A DNA stretch of 9,538 bases from Chloroflexota bacterium (GTDB lineage Bacteria > Chloroflexota > Dehalococcoidia > SHYM01). The position numbers were made by a program, and so were the translations under genes. Below the pieces are notes generated by a model that did not search any database, was not told the DNA's origin, and saw only the letters and a program-made list of their open reading frames with translations. Below, one piece after another: positions 1 to 6,793 of the stretch (within the stretch, counting starts at the first letter, position 1; each line of letters opens with the position of its first letter). The stretch is from contig JACQGV010000241.1 of NCBI GenBank assembly GCA_016199375.1, forward strand, positions 1 through 9,538, read 5' to 3'.

Positions 1-65
1 ATGCCGACGTGGTGCGCCACAACATAGACTCCCTCAAGCGTCTCCTCGGCCGTCAGCCCCGCTAG
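1..65 (+). CDS. C-terminal end of an unrecognised protein (partial)
   Basis: The frame beginning at base 3 is open from the window edge and ends at TAG 63-65. It encodes 20 residues, ADVVRHNIDSLKRLLGRQPR, that look like an amphipathic helix with a basic tail, as at the end of a soluble enzyme. The other two plus-strand frames give less protein-like sequence. Too little is visible to name a family. It converges on the epimerase gene, whose stop lies 115 bp further on. It could be chance, because the stretch is short and stop codons are rare in GC-rich DNA. Confidence 0.4.
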   Translation, partial: ADVVRHNIDSLKRLLGRQPR

Positions 66-99
66 TGTCCCATTTCGGAGATTCGTTGAACAAATCCTA

Positions 100-151
100 G
101 GGGGATTAGCAAGGGGGCCTGCCTGGGGGGATTAGCAAGGGGGCCTGCCTG
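100..151. repeat. Perfect 26-bp tandem duplication with four G-runs
   Basis: Bases 100-125 and 126-151 are identical. Each copy starts GGGGGATTAGCAAGGGGG and ends CCTGCCTG. Together they place four runs of five or six G on the plus strand (100-104, 113-117, 125-130, 139-143), separated by 8, 7 and 8 bases. That could allow a G-quadruplex. The repeat sits in the 115-bp spacer between two convergent gene ends, where it disrupts nothing. No other copy is visible in the window. Confidence 0.85.
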
Positions 152-180
152 CTCCCAGGCCAAGCCAGGCCGCTGCTGCC

Positions 181-1188
181 CTAGCCCCACCTCTTGATCA
201 TCTGGTCCTCGTAGGCCAGGTCAACATCGTGGCCCAGCTTGCCGGGAGTGAACTCGATGCGCTCCAGGCCGCGCTGTTTGCGCCACCACTCGTAGGTGTC
301 GGCGATGCCCGCGCGGAAGTCGAAGCGGGGCCAGAATCCAAAGTGGTCCCTGGCCTTCTGGATGCTATAGATAGCGTTGCGTTCCCCCTCCAGGGGCATG
401 ATGCCGTCCATGGACCCCTTCGCCTGGCCGTAGGGCACGTAGACCTTCTCGGCCTTAGCGCCCACCACGCTGGCGATGATATCTACCAGGCCATTGGCGG
501 TCACGGCCTCAGAGCCGTTGATGTTATAGGCCTGGCCAATGCTCGCGTCCGACTGGGCCGCGGCGATGCACGCCCGGGCGAAATCGTCCACGTGGCCGAT
601 GTGAATCAGGGACTCGCCCGTGCCGCCCACCAGTATCTTCCGGCCCAGCAGCAGCCGGGCGAAGTAGCTGCCCTCGCGGTCGTCCATCCAGTTCTCGGGC
701 CCGTAGATGGCGGCCGGCCGCAGGATGGTGGCCGGCCAGCCCTTGGTCCTGTTAGTATCCAGCAGGAACTCCTCGCACTGGACCTTCTCGGCAGTGTAGG
801 AGGCCAGCCCGGGGGCGGTGCCCACCTTGCTGCGGTACGGGAAGCGCTCTAGCACGGGCAGGGTAACACTCTTGGCGTAGACACCGGCTGTGCTGCAAAA
901 GACGTAGTGCTTGATGCGACCGTTGAACATCTCCACGATGGGCTCCAGGTTGCGGACCTGGTAGCCGGTCATGTCGAAGATTGCCTCGAAGCCCTCCTCC
1001 CTGCCCGCCAGGGCTCGGCGCACGGCTGCGGGGTCGCGGCGGTCGGCGTAGAGGCGCTCGACGCCCTCCGGCAGGGTCGCCTCGGTCTTGCCGCGGTTGA
1101 GGATGGTGACCTGGTGCCCCTCTCTGGCCAGCGCGCGCAGCAGGCGCAGGCCGATAAACCTGGTGCCACCCAGCATTAACACCTTCAT
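181..1188 (-). CDS. NAD-dependent epimerase/dehydratase family protein (extended SDR)
   Basis: This 335-residue protein is an extended short-chain dehydrogenase/reductase with an N-terminal Rossmann fold. The dinucleotide-binding motif GGTRFIG lies at residues 7-13, directly after the first beta strand. The active site is visible as Ser99 in FCSTAGVY and the pair Tyr131/Lys135 in YTAEK. The substrate-side motif LRPAAIYGPENW follows at 157-168. Its tone resembles the CSP41/isoflavone-reductase-like nucleotide-sugar epimerases, but the substrate cannot be told. The start at 1188 is preferred over an upstream ATG at 1227: it begins directly with the Rossmann strand (MKVLMLGG) and has a GGGAGGAG ribosome site a few bases upstream. 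A 149-bp gap separates it from thiolase A, so it may or may not share that transcript. No acyl-CoA role is evident, and its link to the thiolase cluster is only positional. Confidence 0.88.
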   Translation of the reverse strand: MKVLMLGGTRFIGLRLLRALAREGHQVTILNRGKTEATLPEGVERLYADRRDPAAVRRALAGREEGFEAIFDMTGYQVRNLEPIVEMFNGRIKHYVFCSTAGVYAKSVTLPVLERFPYRSKVGTAPGLASYTAEKVQCEEFLLDTNRTKGWPATILRPAAIYGPENWMDDREGSYFARLLLGRKILVGGTGESLIHIGHVDDFARACIAAAQSDASIGQAYNINGSEAVTANGLVDIIASVVGAKAEKVYVPYGQAKGSMDGIMPLEGERNAIYSIQKARDHFGFWPRFDFRAGIADTYEWWRKQRGLERIEFTPGKLGHDVDLAYEDQMIKRWG

Positions 1189-1337
1189 GTCTCTCCTCCC
1201 ATTGGCCGTTTGAGCGCGCGGCCGCACCAGCGAGCGCCCGTGGTATGAATCGGCGTACCAGGTGAGATTCCTGTCCTCCCCAAGAGGGGACTCGGAACGA
1301 CAGCCGGGAGTATGCCATCCCGAGGTGCAACCGGGCG

Positions 1338-2537
1338 CTAGTCCCTGGTGGTGAAGAGCTGCACCAGGCTGGTGAAAGAGCCGGCGGCGCCGCCCTGGGT
1401 CTGGACCAGGCTCCTGGTCACATTCTTCAGCTGGCGGGGCCCTGCCCTGCCCCGGAGCTGCAGGTATGACTCATAGACCTGCCGCAGGCCCGTGCCGCCG
1501 GGCTGGTAGCCGTTGGCCAGGAGCCCGCCGTCGGTGTTGGTAGGCAGCTCGCCCTCCGGGTCGAAGAACCCGGCCTGGAGCCGGGCCGCCGCCTGCCCGC
1601 GAGGCGCCAGGCCCAGGTCCTCACAGGCGAGGAACTCTAGCAGGGTGAAGGCATCGAAGAGCTGGGCATGGCCCACCGCCCGCAGCGGGTCGCGGACTCC
1701 CGCCATGAGGTAGGCCCGCTCGGCCGCCAGGGCCGTCTCCGGCAGGCCGCTGAAGGAATAGGATGGCGCCAGTTGCCCCTCGCGCCCGCCCGAGGCCTGG
1801 CCCAAGCCCTCGACCAGGACGAAGTCGTCCCGGAGTTGGCGCGCCACCTCGGGGGTGCAGACGATGGCCGCGGCCCCTCCGTCGGCAACGGCGCAGCAGT
1901 CCGTAAGGCCCAGGGGCCAGGCGATGGGCGGCGACTCCAGGGCCTCCCGCAGGGTGATCTCGTCCCGCAGCGCCGCCCTGGGGTTGCGGGCGCCGGCGCG
2001 GCGGCTCTTCACGGCGATGCGGGCCAGCGCCTCCTTGAGCTCCTCCGGCCGCAGGCCATACTGGTGAGCATAGCGGGTGGCATAGAGGGCGTACTGGGCG
2101 GGCACCCGCAGCTCCGTGAACAGCGACTCGGGCCCCACGTGGCCCTCTCCGCCGAAGGCGCGCCCGCCCTCGCCCGGCGCCGTAAACCCGGCGTCCGTGG
2201 CCTTCTCGATGCCCAAGGCCAGCACCAGGTCGAAGGTGCCCGACGCCACGGCCAGACAGGCGTGGCGCAGCACGTCGGCGCCGCTGGCGCCGCCATTGTT
2301 CACCTTGGTCATGGGCTTGTAGCCCAGCTTCAGCGACCAGTTGAGGAGGGCGTGGTTGGCGGAGACGCTGTTGCACCCGAACCAGGCGGCCTGGATGTCC
2401 TTGGTCTCGACGCCGGCGTCGGCGATGGCCTCGAAGCCCGCCTCGACGATCATGTCCTCCTGGGAGGCGTCGAAGCGCTCCCCGGCCACGGTGCACCCCA
2501 TGCCGACGATGGCCACCTTGCCGCGGATGCTACCCAT
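1338..2537 (-). CDS. Thiolase A: SCP2-type thiolase fold lacking catalytic residues
   Basis: This 399-residue protein is collinear with thiolases B and C in the window and has the normal length of SCP2-type (lipid-transfer/acetyl-CoA acetyltransferase) thiolases. The fold is intact: the KVAIVGMG start, the LTDCCAVADGGAAAIV core strand, and the GGAAGSF C-terminal glycine loop. Every canonical catalytic position is changed. The nucleophile motif NACATG is NGGASG (Cys to Gly83). HDAF is FDAF (Phe294). GHP is GYQ (Tyr344 for the His). The HN pair near the C-terminus is Gln379-Thr380. It should therefore not work as an ordinary thiolase. Ltp2-type aldolases are thiolase folds that use tyrosines instead and need a DUF35 partner; a structural subunit is the alternative. 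The start is supported by an AGGGGG ribosome site 5 bases upstream. The gene lies beyond the terminator that follows thiolase B, with no clear promoter of its own. Confidence 0.88.
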   Translation of the reverse strand: MGSIRGKVAIVGMGCTVAGERFDASQEDMIVEAGFEAIADAGVETKDIQAAWFGCNSVSANHALLNWSLKLGYKPMTKVNNGGASGADVLRHACLAVASGTFDLVLALGIEKATDAGFTAPGEGGRAFGGEGHVGPESLFTELRVPAQYALYATRYAHQYGLRPEELKEALARIAVKSRRAGARNPRAALRDEITLREALESPPIAWPLGLTDCCAVADGGAAAIVCTPEVARQLRDDFVLVEGLGQASGGREGQLAPSYSFSGLPETALAAERAYLMAGVRDPLRAVGHAQLFDAFTLLEFLACEDLGLAPRGQAAARLQAGFFDPEGELPTNTDGGLLANGYQPGGTGLRQVYESYLQLRGRAGPRQLKNVTRSLVQTQGGAAGSFTSLVQLFTTRD

Positions 2538-2550
2538 GGCGACCCCCTGT

Positions 2551-2584
2551 CAAAAAGTGGGGGCGAGGGTGCCTCGCCCCACTT
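2551..2584 (-). terminator. Rho-independent terminator after thiolase B
   Basis: Read on the minus strand, the arms AAGTGGGGCGAGG and CCTCGCCCCCACTT pair over 13 bp with one bulged base and a 3-base loop. The stem runs directly into a run of five T (bases 2556 down to 2552), two of which are in the stem. It begins 19 bp past the thiolase B stop. Its T-tract ends only 4 bases before the ribosome site of thiolase A, so it would act as a terminator or partial attenuator between the two genes. Confidence 0.8.
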
Positions 2585-2602
2585 GCCGTAGCCGAGGCCC
2601 AG

Positions 2603-3781
2603 CTAGTCGCGGGGCGAAAAGACAGTGCAGATGGTGCTGAAGGAGCCGGTGAGCCCGCCCTGGTTGTGGGCCAGGGAGTAGCGGATGTTCTTCACCTGGC
2701 GCCCCTCCGCCTTGCCCTGGCACTGCTTGTAACACTCGTAGATCATCTTCAGGCCTGTGGCGGGCACCGGATGGCCAGTGCACTTCAGGCCGCCGTCGGT
2801 GTTGACGGGGATCGTCCCCTCCAGGTCGTAGCGGCCCTCCAGGACGTAGTCGCCGCCCTTGCCGCGCGGCGCGATGCCCACGTCCTCGTAGTCCACCAGC
2901 TCATTCACGGTGAAGGCGTCGTGGAGCTGCACGTGGGAGAGCTCCTGCATGGGGTCCACGATGCCCGCCTGCTGGTAGGCGATCTGGGCGGCCAGCACGT
3001 TCTCCGGGAACTCCAAAAACTGGTAGCGCGGGCTGATGCGCCCCTCCCGCCAGCCGGAGGCGAGCCCCAGGCCCTTCAGGACCACGTAGTCGTCCCGGAA
3101 CTTCCTGGCGATCTCAGGGGTGGTGATGACGGCGGCGGCCCCGCCGTCTATGTTGGCGCAGCAGTCGTAGAGGCCCAGAGGCCAGGCGATGAGGGGGGCG
3201 TTCACCGCCTCCTCCAGGGTGATCTCCTTGCGGAAATAGGCCTTGGGGTTCAGGGTCCCGTTGTGATGGTTCTTGACGGCGATGCGCCCCAGGGCGCGCT
3301 TGAGCTGCTCGAAGGTGAGGCCGTAGTGGTGCATGTAGCGGGTGGCATAGAGAGCGAAGTGCAGGGGCACCGCGCCGTTGTGGATCATCGCCTCCATGCC
3401 CAGCGTGGAGGGGTCGCCTTGCATGGTGATGCCCGTGGTGCCGGCGTCCTTCTGCTTCGCCGCCGCCGCAGCGATGACGATGTCGTACACGCCCGAGGCC
3501 ACCGCCAGCGCCGCCGAGCGGAAGACCTCGCCGCCCGTGGCACAGGCGTTCTCCACCCCGCTCACGGGGACGTAGGAGAGCTTCAGGGCCCCATTGAGCC
3601 CCTGGGTGGCGGAGACACCCCCCACCCAGCCGGCCTGGACCTCCTTGGAGTCAATGCCGGCATCCTGGATCGCTTCGAAGGCGGCGTCAATCACCAGGTC
3701 CTCGGAGCCCTTGTCCCAGAGCTCGCCCACCTTGGTGGCGCCCATCCCGATGATAGCGACCTTATCCCTGATGCTCTCCAT
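2603..3781 (-). CDS. Thiolase B: SCP2-type thiolase (acetyl-CoA acetyltransferase family)
   Basis: This 392-residue SCP2-type thiolase would act in the cytoplasm on a beta-ketoacyl-CoA, cleaving it with CoA or condensing acyl-CoAs. The catalytic residues all look present: the nucleophile Cys80 in ENACATGG, His287 in LHDAF, His337 in GHPVPATG, and His372-Asn373 in AHNQGG, the SCP2-type variant of the classical C-terminal Cys motif. GHPVPATG carries Pro where GHPIGASG of thiolase C has Gly, a small departure next to the active site. The start at 3781 is chosen over one 8 codons upstream because MESIRDKVAIIGMG matches the paralogs and AAGGGAGCG precedes it. It follows the CoA-transferase by 57 bp but has its own extended -10 promoter in that gap, and a strong terminator lies downstream. 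Substrate unknown; a DUF35 partner would be expected. Confidence 0.92.
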   Translation of the reverse strand: MESIRDKVAIIGMGATKVGELWDKGSEDLVIDAAFEAIQDAGIDSKEVQAGWVGGVSATQGLNGALKLSYVPVSGVENACATGGEVFRSAALAVASGVYDIVIAAAAAKQKDAGTTGITMQGDPSTLGMEAMIHNGAVPLHFALYATRYMHHYGLTFEQLKRALGRIAVKNHHNGTLNPKAYFRKEITLEEAVNAPLIAWPLGLYDCCANIDGGAAAVITTPEIARKFRDDYVVLKGLGLASGWREGRISPRYQFLEFPENVLAAQIAYQQAGIVDPMQELSHVQLHDAFTVNELVDYEDVGIAPRGKGGDYVLEGRYDLEGTIPVNTDGGLKCTGHPVPATGLKMIYECYKQCQGKAEGRQVKNIRYSLAHNQGGLTGSFSTICTVFSPRD

Positions 3782-3818
3782 GATCGCTCCCTTCGCTCCC
3801 GGCACCGCCGCTGAGCCG

Positions 3819-3827
3819 ATTATACCA
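3819..3827 (-). promoter_or_regulatory. Extended -10 promoter for thiolase B
   Basis: Minus-strand TGG-TATAAT gives a perfect -10 hexamer (3824 to 3819) with the TGn extension (3827-3825). No good -35 is seen at the expected distance, near 3842-3847, which fits an extended -10 promoter. Transcription would start near 3812, giving a leader of about 30 bases. The element sits between the CoA-transferase stop and the thiolase B start. Confidence 0.6.
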
Positions 3828-3838
3828 GAGGTGCGGCC

Positions 3839-5482
3839 CTACGAGCTGGGCTTCGGCGGCTCGCGCATGACCGCCGCCCACCCCGGGGGCTCGCCCCTGA
3901 CCGTGGGCCGGTCCCGGCTCTCGCCGATGAGCTCCCGGCGCAGAGCCATCCCGTCCGCGCGGAAGAGCCGCTGGTCCATGGTCTTCAGGTCGGGGGCGAT
4001 GGCGGAGCGGAACCCCATCTGGCCCAGCACCTCCCGCTCCACGTCAATGCCGGGCGCCACCTCCACGAGCACGGGGCCGCTGGGCCCCAGCTTGAAGACG
4101 GCCCGCTCGGTGACATATAGGACTTCCTTGCCCCTCCGGTGCATATCCCTACCGCTGAAGCAGATGTCCTGCACCCTCTCCACCAGGCGCTGGCTCTGTC
4201 CCTCCTGCGCTATCGCCAGCTTGCCGTCCCCAGCCCGCACCTGCAGGCCGCGGGCGGTGAAGGTAGCGCAGAAGACGACCTTCTTGGGGCCCTGGGAGAT
4301 GTCCATGGAGCCGCCGGGGCCGATGAAGGCGCCGCCGAAGCGCAGGAGATTCACGTTCCCCTCCCGGTCCAGCTCCCCAAAAGCCAGGAAGCAGGCGTCA
4401 ATGCCGCCCCCGTTGTAGTAGTCGAACAGCTCCTGGTAGCTGAGCATGAAGGGCGGGTTGAGGGGCCAGCCCCCGCCTCCCGACACGCCGCCGGGAGCGC
4501 CCGCGACGCACCCGTGCTCCACGCTGATGGTCAGCAGGTCCTGGATGTCCTCCTCCCGCGTGATGGGGACCAGGGCGGCGCCGGGGATGCCGGCCCCCAC
4601 GTTCAGGCTCATGCCCGGTCGCAGCTCCAGGGCGGCCCGCCGCCCCGCAATCTTGTCCGCCGTCAACGGGTAGACCACGGCCGGAGGCTCCGGCACCCGC
4701 ACCGCGCCATCCTGGCTCAGGATGTAGCGGTCGGGGAAGGTCTCGTTCTGCTTCTGCTGCGGGTCCACCACGATGTAGTCCACCAGCATCCCCGGCACCA
4801 CCACCTGGCGAGGATGCAGGCTCCCCCGCTGGGCCAGCCGCTTCACCTGGGCGATGACGGTGCCGCCGGAGCGCTTGGCCGCCATGGCCTGATAGAAGAT
4901 GCCCAGGGTCAGCGGTTCCTCCTCCAGGGCGATGTTCCCGGCCTCATCCGCCGTGGACCCGCGGATGATGGCGACGTGGATTGGGAAGGCCGGGTAGAGA
5001 AGCCGCTCTTCGCCCAGCACATTGACTACCTCGGTCAATGGCTCCACGGTGACGTTGTTCAGGCGCCCTCCGCCCAGGCGAGGGTCCACCATGGTGTGCA
5101 GCCCCACCCTGCTGAGGAGCCCCCGGCTGCCGGCGGCGATCTCCCGCAGCAGGAGATGTCCCGTGGCCAGGGGGATAAAGTAAGCCTCCACCTTGTCCTG
5201 CTGGATCAGGGCAATCAGCTCGGGCAAGGGAGGGAACCAGCTCTCGTAGACCCGCTTCAGCATCCCCTCGTGGGAGAGGTGCTCATAGCCCGGCCCGGCC
5301 CCGGTGGGACTGGGGTCGTACCAGGTGAGGTCACGGGGCGCCCCCTCGGTCAGAAAGCGCGCCTCCAGGGCCGCCAGCACCTTCTCCGGCAGCATGGTGC
5401 CCACGATGCCGCCCACGGTGACGGTATCGCCGCTCTTGACCAGGCCGGCGGCCTCTTCTGCGGTGATGACCCTAGGAGCCAT
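3839..5482 (-). CDS. Family I acyl-CoA:carboxylate CoA-transferase
   Basis: This 547-residue protein matches the length and order of fused alpha-beta family I CoA-transferases such as propionate CoA-transferase and E. coli YdiF. These move CoA from a donor thioester to a free carboxylic acid through a glutamyl-CoA intermediate. The first half carries the glycine-rich start TVTVGGIVGTMLPEKVLAAL and the HVAIIRGSTADEAGNIALEEE strand. The second half begins with the oxyanion loop LNVGAGIPGAAL (293-304). The catalytic Glu is Glu322 in SVEHGCVAG. The start at 5482 is preferred to one 20 codons upstream because it has GGGAGGG just before it and starts directly with the family's N-terminal helix; the upstream extension would also overlap the likely promoter. 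In context it would activate the acid that the thiolases act on, or recycle CoA from a product. The acid cannot be named. The C-terminal tail, rich in Pro and Arg, looks disordered. Confidence 0.92.
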   Translation of the reverse strand: MAPRVITAEEAAGLVKSGDTVTVGGIVGTMLPEKVLAALEARFLTEGAPRDLTWYDPSPTGAGPGYEHLSHEGMLKRVYESWFPPLPELIALIQQDKVEAYFIPLATGHLLLREIAAGSRGLLSRVGLHTMVDPRLGGGRLNNVTVEPLTEVVNVLGEERLLYPAFPIHVAIIRGSTADEAGNIALEEEPLTLGIFYQAMAAKRSGGTVIAQVKRLAQRGSLHPRQVVVPGMLVDYIVVDPQQKQNETFPDRYILSQDGAVRVPEPPAVVYPLTADKIAGRRAALELRPGMSLNVGAGIPGAALVPITREEDIQDLLTISVEHGCVAGAPGGVSGGGGWPLNPPFMLSYQELFDYYNGGGIDACFLAFGELDREGNVNLLRFGGAFIGPGGSMDISQGPKKVVFCATFTARGLQVRAGDGKLAIAQEGQSQRLVERVQDICFSGRDMHRRGKEVLYVTERAVFKLGPSGPVLVEVAPGIDVEREVLGQMGFRSAIAPDLKTMDQRLFRADGMALRRELIGESRDRPTVRGEPPGWAAVMREPPKPSS

Positions 5483-5508
5483 GAGCACCCTCCCGCGGTT
5501 GTGGCCCC

Positions 5509-5537
5509 AGGATACCACGGCCCCTACGGTCATCCAA
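5509..5537 (-). promoter_or_regulatory. Likely promoter for the CoA-transferase
   Basis: On the minus strand, TTGGAT (5537-5532) and TATCCT (5514-5509) are 17 bases apart, and the -10 has a TGG extension. The -10 matches consensus at 4 of 6 positions and the -35 at 3 of 6, so this is moderate. The position supports it: directly after the hairpin that follows thiolase C and about 20 bases before the expected leader ends at the start codon. Confidence 0.45.
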
Positions 5538-5539
5538 GC

Positions 5540-5571
5540 CAAGAGGCGAGGGCACCAGCCCTCGCCTCTTG
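5540..5571 (-). terminator. Perfect 14-bp hairpin after thiolase C, probable terminator
   Basis: Minus-strand CAAGAGGCGAGGGC and GCCCTCGCCTCTTG pair perfectly over 14 bp around a 4-base loop (TGGT). The hairpin lies 21 bp past the thiolase C stop. No real T-run follows (GCTTGGATG), so it may terminate weakly, stabilise the upstream mRNA end, or mark an operon break before the promoter that follows immediately. Its core, GGCGAGG/CCTCGCC, is shared with the hairpin at 2551-2584. Confidence 0.6.
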
Positions 5572-5592
5572 AAACCGGCCTGAACTAGTGCT

Positions 5593-6771
5593 CTAGTCGC
5601 GCCCGCCCACGATGGTCACGGCGCAGGTGAAGGAGCCTGGCGTGCCGCCCAGGTTGTGGGTGAGGCCCAGGGTGGGGTTCTTGCGCTGGCGTGGGCCCGC
5701 CTTCCCCTGGAGCTGCTTGTACACCTCGTACAGCATCCGGACGCCCGACGCGCCGATAGGGTGGCCGAAGCACTTGAGGCCCCCATCCGGGTTCACCGCC
5801 AGCTCGCCCTCCAGGTCGAAGACACCGTTCATGACGTACTCGGGCGCCTTGCCCCGGGGCGCCCAGCCCATGTCCTCGCAGATGATGAGCTCGGTGATGG
5901 AGAAGCAGTCGTGGACCTCGGCGTGGTCAATCTCCTTCAGTGGGTTCTTCACCCCCGCCTGCTGGTAGGCCTGCTTGGCTGCGGTCACATTCTCCTCGAA
6001 GTGCACGAAGTCATACTGGCTCTGCAGGGTCCCCTGGCGTCCGCCGCAGGTCAGGCCCAATCCCTTGACCAGGACGTAGTCCGAGCGGAGCTGCTTGGCG
6101 ATCTCGGGGCGGGTGATGACGGCGGCCGCCGAGCCATCGGAGACGCCGCAGCAGTCGAAGAGCCCCAGCGGGGTGGCGATGATGGGCGCGCTCAGCGCCT
6201 GCTCGATGGTGATCTCCCGCTGGAAATGCGCCTTGGGGTTCAGGGAGCCGTTGTGGTGGTTCTTGACGGCGATGCGGGCCAGGGCCCGCTTCAGGTCCTC
6301 GGGCTTCATGCCGTAGTGATGGGCGTAGCGCTGGGCCGCCAGGGCGAACTGCACCGGCGGCGGCGTGGGCGGCGACACGGCGGTGCCGCCGCCGCCGCCG
6401 CCCGCCAGGCCGGTGAAGCCGCTATCCTTCAGCTTCTCCACCCCGGCCGCCAGGACGATGTCGTAGACCCCTGCCGCCACCGCGTAGCAGGCGTTGCGGA
6501 AGGCGTCGCTGGCAGTGGCGCAGGCGTTCTCCACCCGGGTGATGGGGATGTACTCCAGCTTGACGGCCTGGGCCAAGGGCTGGCCGGTGGCGGCCGTGCT
6601 CTGGCTGCCGAGCCACGCCGCTTGGATGTCCTTGGACTCGATGCCGGCATCGGCCAGGGCCTCATAAACGGCATCCACCATCAGGTCCTCGCCGTTCTTG
6701 TCCCAGCGCTCGCCGAACGCCGTACACCCCATGCCTATGACCGCTACCCGGTCCTTGATGCTCTCTGCCAT
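5593..6771 (-). CDS. Thiolase C: SCP2-type thiolase paired with the HMGCS-like/DUF35 protein
   Basis: This 392-residue SCP2-type thiolase has a complete set of catalytic motifs: Cys84 in ENACATAS, His287 in VHDCF, His337 in GHPIGASG, and His372-Asn373 in THNLGG. It should perform thiolytic cleavage or Claisen condensation of an acyl-CoA. Between residues 119 and 139, in the loop domain near the substrate pocket, it has an unusual six-Gly run followed by a Pro-rich stretch (VSPPTPPPV), encoded by a (GCC)6 microsatellite on the plus strand. The start ATG at 6771 is preceded by GAGGAGCG and matches the paralogs' N-termini. It begins 22 bp after the stop of the HMGCS-like/DUF35 gene, so the two are very likely co-transcribed. 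That arrangement mirrors the archaeal thiolase/DUF35/HMGCS complex and thiolases with a Zn-finger subunit such as BbsAB. The physiological substrate is unknown. Confidence 0.92.
   Translation of the reverse strand: MAESIKDRVAVIGMGCTAFGERWDKNGEDLMVDAVYEALADAGIESKDIQAAWLGSQSTAATGQPLAQAVKLEYIPITRVENACATASDAFRNACYAVAAGVYDIVLAAGVEKLKDSGFTGLAGGGGGGTAVSPPTPPPVQFALAAQRYAHHYGMKPEDLKRALARIAVKNHHNGSLNPKAHFQREITIEQALSAPIIATPLGLFDCCGVSDGSAAAVITRPEIAKQLRSDYVLVKGLGLTCGGRQGTLQSQYDFVHFEENVTAAKQAYQQAGVKNPLKEIDHAEVHDCFSITELIICEDMGWAPRGKAPEYVMNGVFDLEGELAVNPDGGLKCFGHPIGASGVRMLYEVYKQLQGKAGPRQRKNPTLGLTHNLGGTPGSFTCAVTIVGGRD
6385..6402. repeat. (GCC)6 trinucleotide run inside thiolase C
   Basis: Six consecutive GCC units on the plus strand encode the six-glycine run at residues 124-129 of thiolase C on the minus strand. 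Such a run is prone to slip by whole codons, which would change the loop length without breaking the frame. Confidence 0.8.
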
Positions 6772-6793
6772 CAGGCTCGCTCCTCTCTGATCG

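Noticed and set aside
147..170. Inverted GCCTG/CAGGC pieces as a terminator between the convergent genes at the left edge
   Set aside because: Stems of 5 bp in a repetitive C/G-rich stretch with no T-run.
1277..1290. Hairpin TCCCC-AAGA-GGGGA in the gap after thiolase A
   Set aside because: The stem is only 5 bp and no T-run follows on either strand, so it is not a credible terminator.
1309..1317. TGG-CATACT as an extended -10 for the epimerase
   Set aside because: Only 4 of 6 positions match, there is no -35, and the leader would be over 110 bases. Too weak to list as a feature.
2548..2553. Perfect TTGACA on the minus strand in front of thiolase A
   Set aside because: It overlaps the terminator T-run. 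The only -10-like hexamer (TAGCAT) would be 15 bases away, inside the coding sequence, so it cannot drive the gene.
1668..2591. Long plus-strand open frames opposite the minus-strand genes (also 2666-3814, 4139-5572 and 5656-6891)
   Set aside because: Their proteins are low-complexity, rich in Gly, Ala, His and Arg, with no recognisable motifs. They lie wholly or mostly antisense to genes with clear catalytic motifs. They arise from GC-rich third-codon positions.
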